From Membranipora membranacea (taxonomy: Eukaryota; Bryozoa; Gymnolaemata; Cheilostomatida; Membraniporidae), in contig OU612071.1 of the NCBI GenBank assembly GCA_914767715.1, positions 1-64,000 of the forward strand: 64,000 bases of DNA, given 5' to 3'. The notes below the pieces were generated by a model. The model was not told the DNA's origin and searched no databases. It saw only the letters and a list, made by a program, of their open reading frames with translations. A program made the translations under genes and the position numbers. Shown in pieces: positions 45,286 through 57,104 of the stretch. Each line of letters starts with the position of its first letter. The first letter of the stretch is position 1.

Positions 45286-47547
45286 CAAAATTAGAAAGTA
45301 TCACAAGTTATGTGGCAGTGCTGGTATTCAGGCTCTGCTGCATTGATCAGTCCTTGTTTCCTAAGTTGTCTCCTCCAATCATAGAGTTACCTCTTGTGAT
45401 ATCCAATGCAGACAACCAGTGCAGTGCAATGTAATCACCCAGTTTATGTGCAAATCTTAAGCTCAATATTGTCCAGATTCATCTCTGTGTTTATTTTGCA
45501 GTGATCAAAGCCAGTGCGACATAACTGAATTTCCCTCGGTTTTTCCTTATAGTTAAAGCCTCAGCAATTGGTCCGAACCAACTCTTTGTAATAGTAATGC
45601 AATAAACTGTTCCCATTATAATTATGAACTCTGTAGAGAGGGTCAGGGTTGAGGGCAGGAACTTCATGCTCCGCTCCTGCTCGCTTGTAAACAAGCAAAC
45701 AGAGAGCCACGATGATTATCCAAGCAAGTGAATATAGAGATAGTAGATAATTTACCGAAAAAGTTAACTATGAGCTAATCTCAGTTCATTAAAAGTATTG
45801 GCTGAATTTAGTGATTATCTCCTCCTGACCAAACTTTGAACTTCACCCTAGGGAAGTGTATTTATCATAGGTGAATTAGACCCACATGTAATTATGCATT
45901 ATACCAATATAAACCCAATGAGCAACAGTAATATTTAAAAAATTAACATTTCTCAAAGAAATCTACAAAAACCAGCCTTTACTAACAAGGTAATGTATCG
46001 CAAACCTACTTCCAATAGTCCGATTTCTTCCAAATTTTTTTTGGTCGTTTAGAATAGGGCTGTCAAAAAATGACAATTTTTGCATCATTGTAAATTGCAT
46101 ACAAGCAAAATGTAACATGCATATCTATTTTTTAAAAGTATGCCTGATGTATGCTAACGATTGCACAAAACGCCAGAGACCTTAGCCTTTGATATACTCT
46201 CTTTGTCTAAACAAAGCCCGTCTATAACAAGCGTTTAATTCAATCAATGTATGAGGCACAATAATCCTTTGTCCCAAATGCCACAAGTACAATTATAATC
46301 CACTACAGTTTGCCTAATACTGTTAATATCAAAGATTATAAATTGTTAACACTACATTTCACAAAATATTCTGATTATAAAATAAATTATTGATGGTGCT
46401 GATTCGAATGGAGTAATTTAGCAGAAATCTCATCATTCAACATCAAATGTGGAAATGAGTCTTGGGCAAAATTGATCTTGTTTGGTTTCCCATCTTATTT
46501 CAATGTTTAATATCTCAACAAGATTTTTTATTCATGTGAAGTTAAGTTGTAATTTCCATGTATATATAGGTTAGCTCACCTTTGTCAAACAACAGATTGT
46601 CGGGGAAAGTGCGTGAGTTTTATACTATTCAATTGACTTGCTCCACAACCAGTAGAGCCTCCCTGAGCCAAGCATAGCAAGCCAGTCAAACCATGACGTG
46701 AATGGTTACTAATATTATTATAATCTCATATGACACATGCCTCCACAATATACTGACTCCGTCGGTCCGAAAAGATCTTCCTTGTACTTTTGTGATGGCT
46801 TATTTAGTCAAACGACAATGCATCTTTAAATTTAGAAATTGTGGCAAAAATAGATTATATTTTAGTTGCTTCGATTATTTATAAATGCAAAAAGCATGCT
46901 AGGAAGAATGAAATTGATTTAAGAGTTGGTGGTATACGCTAAGAGTGTCAGTCGCTATGCACACATGTATTGGAGGTCATGGGCTTGACAATAGGCAGGC
47001 ATGGGTAACTCTTTGATTATAGATTTTTGCAAGAAACTGATCTATGAATACTGAATTGCAATCTATCTATTATGATAAAGGGGAGGTTACCAAAATATTT
47101 GCAAGTCTTAGTACTGAGCATAGGGATTCATAAGTTAAAATTTAGATAGGAGCTGGACAATGTTTAACACAGCATAATTTATTATTCAAGTAATTTCAAT
47201 TGTAAGCAGAGGCTGTACACACAGCATTCTTCTCATATAGGGTTATCATGTGCTGCTTTTCATAATGATGTGTAATTGTGTGGCTAATTAAAATTGTTTT
47301 AAAAACAGGCGCTTGAGCTATTGTTTGGTGACAAGATTAAGTGGACATAATCTCATAATTGTGTTGGTTTGCGTTGTTGTCGCAATGTCTCTCTGTTTAG
47401 TCCTACAATCAAATGATTTGCTATGTAGTGCTCTCAGATTTACAGGTAGGCATACTAGTAGTGATTGCTGGCATTAGGCTAACAAAACAATGGCTAATAA
47501 TTTAGGCTTGCGCAATATAATTTTGAATATAATCATGGGCTAAGTCC
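45286..47547. other. Long stretch without a supported gene
   Basis: AT-rich. An open frame at 45491-45694 (minus) contains one hydrophobic segment but has no recognisable domain or splice partners. Confidence 0.5.
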
Positions 47548-47555
47548 CCTGTAAG

Positions 47556-47958
47556 TAGTGCTGTCACGATACATTCATATCGGGAATACCTAATCGATCA
47601 CACCTCATTATCGCGATTTAATAAGGTGACAGCTGAAGTCGATTGCACAGCCGTAAATTCATTGTCACGGTTACTATGGTTGATATATGGTTATTACGAT
47701 TCCTCGTTTCATTCACACAATACCTTATCACACTTCAACTCACTCACTAACTAATCTCAAAGATTATAACTATATATCGATACCAAAAATCGAAAAGGAG
47801 ATCGGTAAGGAAACCGATAAGGAGAAATGGAAAATCGAAATTGGGACAAGGGTTGGTTGAAAGCGAAGGTGTAAAATCGAAAAATTGAAATCGGGAAAAT
47901 CGATGCCACAATCAGAATCGAGGCAGTCCTAGCCAAATACAAAATCGTGACAGCGCTA
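47556..47958. mobile_element. hAT-type MITE (403 bp)
   Basis: Ends TAGTGCTGTCACGAT and ATCGTGACAGCGCTA form terminal inverted repeats with one mismatch. They are flanked by 8 bp near-duplicates CCTGTAAG (47548-47555) and CCTGTAAC (47959-47966). Eight-base duplications and this end pattern are typical of hAT transposons. The interior is rich in aaatcga words and has no transposase. Confidence 0.8.
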
Positions 47959-47966
47959 CCTGTAAC

Positions 47967-48718
47967 TCATTGCTCTCTGTATGGCATCATAGCCCTCAAC
48001 ACAGTGAACAATAATATCCTCATGACAGGTAGATACCATAGTAAATACCTTTCATACTGTGATTTTATTTATCTGGATACCCAACTAACCATATTGACTT
48101 CAAGCTGTTGATGGCATATGGCCAAGGAGTTATTGGTGACTGCATTTGGGAATATTCTAGCTCAAATTAAGCTGCAAAATGAAATCCCTGTCATGCCTTC
48201 TCTGGTGTTTACCTGATCATAATCGAATAGTAACTAGAAAGTATTTTATATCTGACATAATATGCCTCTATAATATCAATACTACTACTATTAGGGCTTC
48301 TTTGAGGGAAGGATTTGGGAGTTGAAACGTTACACTTATTTTTGCTCAAATCAGAAGCACTGCCCAATCTACTCTTTAACATTTTGCTTGAAAGACAGTA
48401 ATTTATTTTTGAAACAATCCTGATAAACTTCACTAATTTTTAATTGACATTTTTTCCTCGATTAATCCTTGTTTGAAATGTGATAGTGTCAGGCCTTTTT
48501 GTGTATTTCGTAGGATTAAAATATTTTATAATTGTTTGATGGGTATCCCTGGCTCAAACTTTGTTCGTATCACTGGTTAAGGTGGGTTGATTCAAGTACC
48601 AGTAGATGAATTATGCGACCTCATTTAATCCAACCGCTCAAAAACTATTACCCAGTCCAGCAAAAATTAAAAGCAGTAGTATTGAATTTGGATTGGACAT
48701 TGTAAATCAAATATCTAG
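47967..48718. other. No gene seen
   Basis: AT-rich spacer, no features. Confidence 0.5.
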
Positions 48719-49063
48719 CGCTATCTATTCTATTATTATCTTGCAAGTATAAGGGTTAATGGAGAGTTTTTTAACGACATTAACACAATTGATTGTTCTG
48801 CTTGGTGCTTGGAGTTTGAAATAATACCTGTATACATGAAGAACTTGTATGCTGATAAAATTTCTAATGTTTGGAGACGTTCAATTTTTGATCCTAGATT
48901 CTTCTTCTGTAAAGAATTCTCTATGTTTAGCCGGATACAAGGACGGGATATGAAAAATTGGGCAAAGTGGGATAACTTCTATTTCATAATGAGAACAAAA
49001 TTGTATGAAAATGAGAAGATAAATCTACAGCAACTTCAAGCCAAAATACTTTTAATGAACTGA
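48719..49063 (+). other. Unidentified open frame of about 114 codons
   Basis: Open from 48719 to a TGA at 49061-49063. The second half (first ATG 48809) has unusually protein-like composition: ADKISNVWRRSIFDPRFFF, then NWAKWDNFYFIMRTK. No domain was recognised. Could be an exon, a decayed transposon gene or chance. Confidence 0.25.
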
Positions 49064-50250
49064 GATACCTTAACTCAGGCAGGCTCCGTCCAACTTTGCT
49101 CCTTTCAATTTCCCTTCGAATTGGCATGACAGATTACCAGCATAATTTTGACAAATAAAATGGGATGATTGCGGAAAATGACAATAGAGATAATTAATCG
49201 TTCCTGTACCTGTACCATATTATCATGGCAACAAAACTTTGTATTATAGGATGTAGTTTTAAATTTACCTTCATGAAGCTTTCTGCAGCTTCAGCGACAT
49301 AACATGTAGCACTGTCATTGAAGGTGGAAGTTAGGTAAATCTCCAATTTGGTGAATATAATATATAACATAGATATATATATATAGACGTTCTCATTCAA
49401 ATTATCAAACATCAAAAACAAACATCAACACAGTTTCCAGGACCACGCTTAGTTTGGAGAAAATCTCCTGCTAGCTTGTAACACAGCCTCGGGATGTTAG
49501 AGCGGTGAAGTAGCTGACAGCTTATCAGTCGATGCTAGATGGAACGGCCATTCAGACCAATGTCAGATCGGACCCTGCGTTGTGTGTTCTAACTGGATGA
49601 GGTCATGTTGATGTTCCAGTTAATGGAAAGAATTTAATTTATTTTCCTAGGTCACTCATAATCACAAGACTATTGTTCCATTTAGATGGCTTAGACCAGA
49701 AAATTTACACATAGTGCACGCGGGGTGCGATACCTCTGTGTTTGATCATTCTAAAACTTTGACAAAACCTAAAAACACGAATTACCATTGTTTCTATACT
49801 TGGTTTCAAGCAAATATGAATGACAGCCTTATCTATACTATGCGGAAGGTTGTCCCAATCAGGGAGTGACATTGACATAACTAACTATTAGAGTATTATA
49901 AATCAGGGCTCATGACCACTGAGTAGTAAGGTTCGATTTTATGTTCTTTGATATCAAACGACTCCATGCTAAACCAACTGATGTGCAGTGAGTCTGCAAA
50001 GAGACAAGTAATCACTTGTTCCACTGGTTTGAGTAATGAGCTAAGTGAACTTATTTCAGGTGCAGCTAGAGAGGGTAATTAAATTAATACTTATTGGACT
50101 GTGATTCATTAAGGGTGGTAATGGGTATAAACAATATAGAATGGACTGATTTTTTGGGCTTCGATTATCAAGCAGGACCAGGTCAGGTTGCCCTTGTCAC
50201 TATGGGTTGAATAGGTAGGTCAAAGCGAGAACTGGTCAGATATCGGGTTT
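49064..50250. other. No gene seen
   Basis: AT-rich spacer; short (TA) tracts near 49375. Confidence 0.5.
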
Positions 50251-50253
50251 ATC

Positions 50254-50283
50254 TTCACTGTGCAAAATCAGTTCCTATTCAAT
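50254..50283 (+). repeat. Short inverted repeat, left of the LINE
   Basis: CACTGTGCAAAATCAGTTCC and on to attc; its reverse complement with two mismatches is at 53914-53943. The pair brackets the LINE. Confidence 0.65.
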
Positions 50284-50428
50284 GATTATACACTGGGCAT
50301 AAGTGTGAATAATCATGTTTATACCTTCATTATTCCACTTTATACAATGATTATACCACATTCCTGGCAGAATTATGTAACTATAATTATCCAATGTATG
50401 GTATAAGTAGACAACTTATTCAATTCAA

Positions 50429-50722
50429 TTGTTAATATACAATGTAGGTATAACTTCATCTATTTATACAATCAAAGATGTTCCTATTTACATAATGAAT
50501 GAAGACCTCCAACAAGAGGTCCAAACAGTATTCAAAGACGCTACAGTGTACCGAATGAGGACCAAAGATGGCACTAACCCTCTACGAACTGTAAAAGTTA
50601 ACTTCAATGATGAAACACAGCTAGGAAATGCACTGGCAAACGGCATAACCTTTAACAAGCATCAGCTTTTGTTTCGAGTAGAGAAACCGTACGTCTTCCC
50701 TCTCAGGACCTACAATGGCTAA
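50429..50722 (+). CDS. LINE ORF1, C-terminal part
   Basis: The open frame has no ATG at its start; the first ATG is at 50498. It reads a basic/acidic mixed fold with VKVNFNDETQLGNALANGI and FNKHQLLFRVEKPYVFP. This resembles the C-terminal RRM-like or nucleic-acid-binding end of LINE ORF1 proteins. It overlaps the ORF2 start by 8 bases, as in many LINEs. Truncated at the 5' side. Confidence 0.5.
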   Translation: MLIYNVGITSSIYTIKDVPIYIMNEDLQQEVQTVFKDATVYRMRTKDGTNPLRTVKVNFNDETQLGNALANGITFNKHQLLFRVEKPYVFPLRTYNG

Positions 50723-53195
50723 TCTAAGCGTAAGAAACCAAGCATCAATAAACTCGTCTAACATTTATGAACAAAGTCTCTGGTACCATAACCGCATATG
50801 GAATACTATTAGCTCCCTATCTGAGATGAAGCCTGCATCCAGCAACAATTTGAGACTTCTACATCACAACGTAAGGTCATTATATAAAAAGATGTTTTAT
50901 TATGAAAGCCTCAATCTTTTTAAGTCAACCGATATTTTTTCTGTTTCTGAAACATGGCTCACTCCTGATATTCCAGATAGTCTTGTTGACTTGCCTGGAT
51001 TCTCAATAGCTAGATGTGACAGAAAATCTACAACCAAAACCCGGGGAGGCGGTGCTGCGCTCTTTGTAAAATCTTCATATAAATTCTCTATATTAAGTCA
51101 ATTAAGTGTTAAACTGTCCAAATTTTGTGACTCAGTTTGGATAAAAATACCTTCCACAAACAACCAACACGGCTACATCATCGGATCAATTTATCTTCCC
51201 CATGATGCTAACAAAACCGAATTCATTACAATGATGAGCTCAATTCTACATCAAAACCAATATGTTGGCCATAAGTTTATACTACTAGGAGATTTTAATA
51301 TTAATTGGAATTCCTCATCAAACGAAAAAACACATTTAGAGCAGAGCTTCTTGTCTGCAGGGCTATTACAGCAAGTTAATGGGATTTCATACATTAGCCA
51401 TTTAGGTAGAGAAAGCTTATTAGACCACAACTATGTGAACAGTGACATTAGCATTAATAGTTGCAAGATCCTGACATGCGATAGATCAATTTCTGATCAC
51501 TATGCCACATACTTAGTAATTAATCAACATCATGCTATAAAACAGCCACGCAAACTAATTAGAACCAGAAATATTCACAGCATTAATCATGAGGAATTTT
51601 ATAATGACTGTTCGAAACTTCCACTACTGCAAACAGCAACTGACATGAACAAATCATTGCATCACCGCATGGAAAATATCGAAAACTTTATCTCTGACCT
51701 TATTGACAAGCATGCTCCAGTCAAAACAAAAAGAGTGCGAGTGGCTAAAAACCGGTGGCTTTTCCCTGATATTCAGCATCTCATTAATTTAAGAAACAAA
51801 TTTCACAAGAGGGTATTCAAGGATATACCTAATCCAACTACAGCGCAAGTCAAACAGTTCAACAAGTTTCGAAACTTTGTTACAAATAAAATTAGGAATG
51901 CTAAGAAAGACTTTATAAATGACTCGTTATCTAAAGATGAAAAAAGTTTTTTCACCTGCCTGAAATCACTGACAGGAAAGAAGAAATCCTCTGATCAAAT
52001 CGAGAAAATTAGCTATCAAAACTATACCTACACCTCAAACTCTGACAAGGCAAATACCCTTAATAGATATTTCACCACGGTCGCTGGACAATCGGTTTTT
52101 ATTCCTAAGATCGATCCACAACCTGACCTTTTCCATGGTCCAAGTTTCTCTTTCACATATGTTGAGAGCGAAACAATCTACAAACTGATAAAGTCCCTCA
52201 AACCAAATAAACGGGGTGGCTTGACCATGTTTCCAGCTTCCCTGTACCAAATTGTTGCAGACATATTAGCTCTTCCCATAGCCCTGATCATTAACGAATG
52301 CTACAAGAAATCAATATTCCCTGACTGCCTAAAAACAGCCCTGGTCACCCCACTCTTTAAGAAGGGCGATAAAACAGACCCTTGCAATTACAGACCAATT
52401 TCCAGTCTGCCAATCATATCAAAGGTGTTTGAGCTAGATATGAAAAATCAAATTATGACCTTTATCGAAACACATGGAATACTCTCAGATCGACAATTCG
52501 GCTTTCGTAAGCACCATTCTAGTGAACAGTTACTACTTTCTCTTTTACAAAATTGGAGAACAACGCTAGACAACCCTCAACCGAATTTCATAGGTGCACT
52601 GTCTTTGGACGTACGTAAAGCATTTGACACTATAAATCATGGACAACTCATCCACACTCTAAAGCGACTAAATTTTGCAGAGTCAACAACAAAATTATTT
52701 ACATCCTATCTTTCACATCGAACCCAAATCATGAAAGTTGATCATGATCAGTCCAGTGCACTACCGATTACATGTGGAGTACCCCAAGGAAGTGTTCTAG
52801 GTCCAATCTTATTCAATCTTGCTATCAATGATCTCCACAACAAGCACAAAACTGCATTCGCTTACGCTGATGACACCGTTATTTACTGCACAGCAACAGA
52901 TATCCATACCTTAATGGATAAATCTGAGTCATTGATGAGAGAAGTATCGAATTGGTATTCAAACAATCTCCTTCAACTCAACTTATCCAAAACTCAATAC
53001 TGTATTTTCTCAAATAGGAAAGTAGAAGATTTTTACCAAATCCAAATAAACAATTTGAAAATAGAATCCAAGCATTCACTCAATCTTCTTGGAGTTATTC
53101 TTGATTCAGAACTTAGTTTAACCCCTCAGGCTAATGCCACCGCCTCTAAAGCAAACAAAATGGTCTACTTGTTATCAAAACTAAAAAAAACATGA
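50715..53195 (+). CDS. LINE ORF2: AP endonuclease and reverse transcriptase
   Basis: 826 codons from ATG 50715. The endonuclease has HHNVRSLYKK, VSETWLTPD, LLGDFNIN (G192-N195) and the SISDHYATY box near the end. The linker has KRVRVAKNRWLFPDI. The reverse transcriptase contains NYRPISSLPIISKVFE, FGFRKHHSSEQLL, SLDVRKAFDTI, GVPQGSVLGPILFNL and FAYADD (715-720) with both catalytic aspartates. The frame ends early at a TGA just after an A8 run (53184-53191); the C-terminus continues in another frame. Jockey/CR1/L2-like by motif. Confidence 0.9.
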   Translation: MANLSVRNQASINSSNIYEQSLWYHNRIWNTISSLSEMKPASSNNLRLLHHNVRSLYKKMFYYESLNLFKSTDIFSVSETWLTPDIPDSLVDLPGFSIARCDRKSTTKTRGGGAALFVKSSYKFSILSQLSVKLSKFCDSVWIKIPSTNNQHGYIIGSIYLPHDANKTEFITMMSSILHQNQYVGHKFILLGDFNINWNSSSNEKTHLEQSFLSAGLLQQVNGISYISHLGRESLLDHNYVNSDISINSCKILTCDRSISDHYATYLVINQHHAIKQPRKLIRTRNIHSINHEEFYNDCSKLPLLQTATDMNKSLHHRMENIENFISDLIDKHAPVKTKRVRVAKNRWLFPDIQHLINLRNKFHKRVFKDIPNPTTAQVKQFNKFRNFVTNKIRNAKKDFINDSLSKDEKSFFTCLKSLTGKKKSSDQIEKISYQNYTYTSNSDKANTLNRYFTTVAGQSVFIPKIDPQPDLFHGPSFSFTYVESETIYKLIKSLKPNKRGGLTMFPASLYQIVADILALPIALIINECYKKSIFPDCLKTALVTPLFKKGDKTDPCNYRPISSLPIISKVFELDMKNQIMTFIETHGILSDRQFGFRKHHSSEQLLLSLLQNWRTTLDNPQPNFIGALSLDVRKAFDTINHGQLIHTLKRLNFAESTTKLFTSYLSHRTQIMKVDHDQSSALPITCGVPQGSVLGPILFNLAINDLHNKHKTAFAYADDTVIYCTATDIHTLMDKSESLMREVSNWYSNNLLQLNLSKTQYCIFSNRKVEDFYQIQINNLKIESKHSLNLLGVILDSELSLTPQANATASKANKMVYLLSKLKKT

Positions 53196-53644
53196 CAGTA
53201 GAAAACTCATTGAAGACTTACAAACCACTGATCAGACCTATAGTAGAATACTGCTCATCATTGTACCTTGATGGTTTAGCCAAAAATTCAGATACATTAG
53301 AAAAAGTACAAAATAAAGCAATCAGAATCATAACTTCAGCCCCCAAACAATTTTCTGTCACATCTGGCCGCTTGCTCCTAAATTTACATACTCTCCACAG
53401 TAGAAGGAATTTTCTTTTTCACAATTTTGTCAATTCGAGGGTCCATAAAGGCTGTGCATCCAAGCACATACTTCATCTCGTTAGCAAATCAAACAGACAT
53501 ACACGATCACTTCGTAGCAACTGTGCAATAATTGAACCCTCATTTAGATCAAACCTAGGCAAATCAGCCTTTTTAAATATTTTTCATACATTTGTAACTA
53601 AATCAACCAAGCCTCATGAATCATTATCATTTAATCCCACCTAA
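53192..53644 (+). pseudogene. LINE ORF2 C-terminal end, frame-shifted
   Basis: Continues the protein after the A8 run: RPIVEYCSSLYLDGLAKNSD, LEKVQNKAIRIITSAP, SRRNFLFHNFVNSRVHKGC, typical of the C-terminal region after the thumb. One lost or gained A at the homopolymer explains the break; a sequencing error there is also possible. Confidence 0.8.
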
Positions 53645-53897
53645 TGTTGTTAACTTGTATTTTTGTTTGCCACTCTCTGTTTCTTCTTTTCTTTTTTCAT
53701 CTTATTCATGCAATTTATGATACCATGCTTTTATTATCCTACACACTATATAGTATGTAACACCCTACCACTTATATCTTTTTATTCAAGTCATTTTTTG
53801 TATCTATGTTAATGTGTATGAGGTCAACAAGATATTTTTAATTTGCTTTAATTATAAACTTTTAGAAAACCTCAATAAATAAATAAATAAATAAATT
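53645..53897 (+). repeat. LINE 3' untranslated region and (AATA)n tail
   Basis: About 220 bases of AT-rich sequence ending in tcaataaataaataaataa at about 53871-53897. Short-repeat tails like this mark the 3' end of many LINEs. No clear target duplication found. Confidence 0.75.
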
Positions 53898-53913
53898 ATC
53901 CCGCTTGAAATAA

Positions 53914-53943
53914 GCTCTGAATAGGAACCGATTTTGCACAGTG
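53914..53943 (-). repeat. Short inverted repeat, right of the LINE
   Basis: GAATAGGAACCGATTTTGCA and cagtg, partner of 50254-50283. It lies about 16 bases after the LINE tail. Confidence 0.65.
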
Positions 53944-54088
53944 CTTAAAGTTTGGATTCGGGCTGGGTACAGATATGTGTGACTAACGCCAACACATTCC
54001 TGAGTCTCCGTTCCGCTGACCTCTGGTGAAACCATTAAACTTTCGATAAATAATACAGAAAGTGGCGCAGTAAAAGCGTGGGGTCATA

Positions 54089-54177
54089 CCTAGATCAAGT
54101 TTGATCCATTTGTCTACGCTTTGAAGTCTACGGAATGCAACTAGGAATGCAGGCAAACGGACCAAACTTGATCTAGG
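54089..54177. repeat. Small foldback (19 bp arms)
   Basis: CCTAGATCAAGTTTGATCC and its near reverse complement at 54159-54177, each next to a gtcatacc phrase. A small inverted-repeat element. Confidence 0.65.
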
Positions 54178-54506
54178 TCATACCATGACTGCAAAATGAA
54201 AGCAACAGACTTGAGCAACCAATGCAATGATCAGTCAATACAAAATCAATAAACTGATCTGATGATGGATTTAACTGTCTGCCTGGCATATTAATTATGT
54301 AAGCCACTGATGATTCAACTTCAGTAGACACAACATATTTTGCTTATTTCATTTTGATCGTGATTCCGACAAGATGTTATTAACATTCTCTATAGTGCAT
54401 ATGGTTAACATATCAAAGAATGAGCACATTTGAAAGAAAATCTAACAGGGCCTTCCCAAGTTACTATTTGAATGAACAGATTGTCTTAAATAGATTGTGA
54501 AGGAAT

Positions 54507-54762
54507 CAGGTTTTCGGTATCATTCCAGAGTTTTAGTTCTAGTTTAGAAATTCTGTCATGAGGTTTATTAACAGAAAGTTGAGATTGGAAGGTACTAAAA
54601 AGGTACTATTTTGTATTATTATCCTTAAAATAGTAGGTTTTTAGTACATTCACATCTCAAATTTGAGTGGAAATGAGTTGAATCTAGGCCACATGTTGTT
54701 AATAAACCTCATAGCGGTTTTGTAAACTAGACCGAGAACTCAAGAATGATACCAAAAACCTG
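54507..54762. mobile_element. Foldback element, arms about 66 bp
   Basis: Left arm 54507-54573 pairs with 54697-54762. The best matching runs are ggtatcatt, tctagttta and atgaggtttattaaca. The loop carries its own tagtac/gtacta repeats. MITE-like, non-coding. Confidence 0.7.
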
Positions 54763-54879
54763 GTGGTGGTTAAAACTATTTGTAAAAACTTGCGACATAA
54801 TACAAGTCTACAATCACTGTATCAAAGTGCTCTCTGTTTATAGGCAGTACATAGCACGCCTGGTGGTCAAACAAAACCT

Positions 54880-54970
54880 CTATAGTCAGTGGTCTGCAGT
54901 GGGACTTGAACACAGGACTACTTAGGTAAAGCAATCATAATAACATCACTGAGTAATTTGACGTAATGCA
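54880..54970 (-). repeat. Degenerate tRNA-like element
   Basis: Minus strand: B-box-like gtgttcaagtcccac with a weak A-box-like ttactcagtgatg upstream. Too degenerate for a functional tRNA. Confidence 0.35.
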
Positions 54971-55912
54971 TCTACATGATGAAATCCACAACAACTATTC
55001 TCATCTGACACAATTCTCTAGTTTAATGATAACATGGCTCCACAATTAATCATGAATCGAACAAAAGCTACTTTGTAGAATAAAAGGTTGAGATACCTTT
55101 AAGCTCACTGTATGAGTAATGAAGTCTTAGCTCGATTACATCTGGATTAGTCGCTGCATACACAAGTCAAGTCCATATGTCCATATGTGTCGAAGTAATC
55201 GCTTGGATAATTATCGGTGTGATAAGATTAAATGATGCTATATTTAGCTGCTATTAATTGAGTTAACCCCGTTCAGTAATTAAAAGTGCCATAGAGCCTC
55301 GTAAACAACTCCCTCAGAAACAGTGCTTTTTACAAAGTCTACTTCAGGCCAATAAACTTTAAAATGTAACTCTGCTGATGACAATGAGTTATGAGAGACA
55401 GTATTCCTCAAGCTTTAGACAATAGCTTGAATTCCTATGACGATGCGGCTCCAAAATAAGAAACCCTTTATTAACCACATTTGATCCCTTTCAAGGACAC
55501 ATACTGCCTTGCCTGTAACGGCTGCCTATTCCCTGACATTTTGTTCGACAAGTTTGCTGCGATTGGGAGCTAATCAATCCCAATCAATCAATCTAATCCC
55601 AATGTTGAAGTTAAAACAATCACGGAAATAGAACTAAATTCAGCATACAGTACAACGACACAATAAGCTATTTTGTTTCTGACAAAAAGTATTGTGGTCA
55701 TTTAAGTCTTTTATTTTCCTGCTAACATCGGCAATAAAGCGATATACTGGAGACAGGGAGATTGGGACCAAACTCCCTGCTGGGGAGGAATTGCACTGGA
55801 TAATTATTTGAAAACTAGTAAGCCGGGAACTCTTACCTTTTGTCCAACAAGTAGTTCATTTAGGTTCAGCCTTAGAGGGTTCTGATATTGGTTTGTTCTT
55901 ATTTCTCCTCAG
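54971..55912. other. No gene seen
   Basis: AT-rich spacer before the candidate membrane exon. Confidence 0.45.
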
Positions 55913-56000
55913 CCGGTACTCTTATTGTGGTTATTGTGGTTATTGTAGTACCTGCTGTTATTGGAAAGTTTGTCAATCTCATAGCTTCACCTGACCTCAG
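55913..56000 (+). CDS. Candidate exon encoding a transmembrane helix
   Basis: A strong acceptor (cttatttctcctcag, ending 55912) and a donor (CTCAG then gtaattg at 56001) frame 88 bases. The open reading gives GTLIVVIVVIVVPAVIGKF followed by VNLIASPDL, a convincing membrane helix. It leaves phase 2, which fits the acceptor at 62731 on the same strand. The rest of the gene was not identified. Confidence 0.4.
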
Positions 56001-56125
56001 GTAATTGAATCTCTCCTTACTGTAATAAGAAGCACGGATAAGATTATCCTATGATCTGTCAGCAGTGGCTCTAAACTGGATGACCTTGTCTGTATGTTTA
56101 ACCAAGGATTATTCCTTGGTTTAAC

Positions 56126-56510
56126 TTAAAGGGCAACCAAGGTTTCGCAGCAATGCATTAATGGGTAGCAAATAATGTGCTGGGCAGCATCAGCTTTGTG
56201 CATTATGCGATGCAAAACTCAAAGTAGTTGCTGACTCTAAGCTGGGTAACACTTCAGTTTAGGGGAGGTTCCAAGACTTTGCTGTAATAATTATAGAGCA
56301 CAGGCTAAATAATAACAGGAACAGGAAACTGCTATGTGGTATTCTCTTTTAGCTGAGTTTGAGTACCTGATGGAAGAAATGTTTCACAAGAATTCTGGCT
56401 GAAAAATCATCCGAATTATATTTTGTCTTTTTCCCCATGCAGAAGGTGCAGTCTGCTATTACTCAATGGCCATCAATGAGAAGTTGTTTGAAACCTTGGT
56501 TGCCCTTTAA
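56126..56510 (-). mobile_element. 385 bp MITE with TTAA ends, copy 1
   Basis: Bounded by TTAA with inverted ends AGGGCAACCAAGGTTTC. The same element lies in opposite orientation at 57152-57536 with the same length. TTAA targets suggest a piggyBac- or Kolobok-type transposase acting in trans. Non-coding. Confidence 0.85.
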
Positions 56511-57104
56511 TCGTGCATCGTGTGTCTTAGTTTGAGTTAGTCACCAGTAAGCACGCAAACAGCTGATAAGATAGTATGCCTGCTGAGTGAGGGGTACTCC
56601 TGACTCCCCGCCCTCCTGTATGAATATGAGGATTGTTTATATTATAATGATTAGAGAAAGAGCACAGCACAGTGCCATTTTCTAGGACCATAAAAATACT
56701 CCCTAACAACCGCTCAGATACTCCCTAGCAACCTAACAGCAACTCCCTAACAACCGCTCAGCCTAAGCAGGGAGAATGCCTTCTACGGCAGACGAGCTGA
56801 GCCATGGGAGAAAATAATTTTAGATGGCGCAGCTTGGCTAGTTTCAAAATTTGTAACCAAGAGCACATGATTCCTTATATTGATAGACTTATACATACTT
56901 TCCCATCTGTCGGAATTGATAAGGAGCGGGAATTTATCACAGCCCTATTGTTCAAGATCTAGCTAAAGAAGCAAGAGGACTATTTTACATAAGTTGAACT
57001 AGGAGTGGGAGTCACAGTGTTTGAGAAGTTGCTTGAGTTTCCCTACCTATGTATATGATATGGCAGTGGCGTATATTAGCAATCACGGCCCACGGATTTC
57101 CGTG
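56511..57104. other. No gene seen
   Basis: Spacer between the two MITE copies, with locally repeated actccctaacaaccgctcag words near 56699-56761. Confidence 0.5.

Noticed and set aside
45491-45694. Small membrane protein gene
   Set aside because: One hydrophobic stretch only, no splice partners, no recognisable family.
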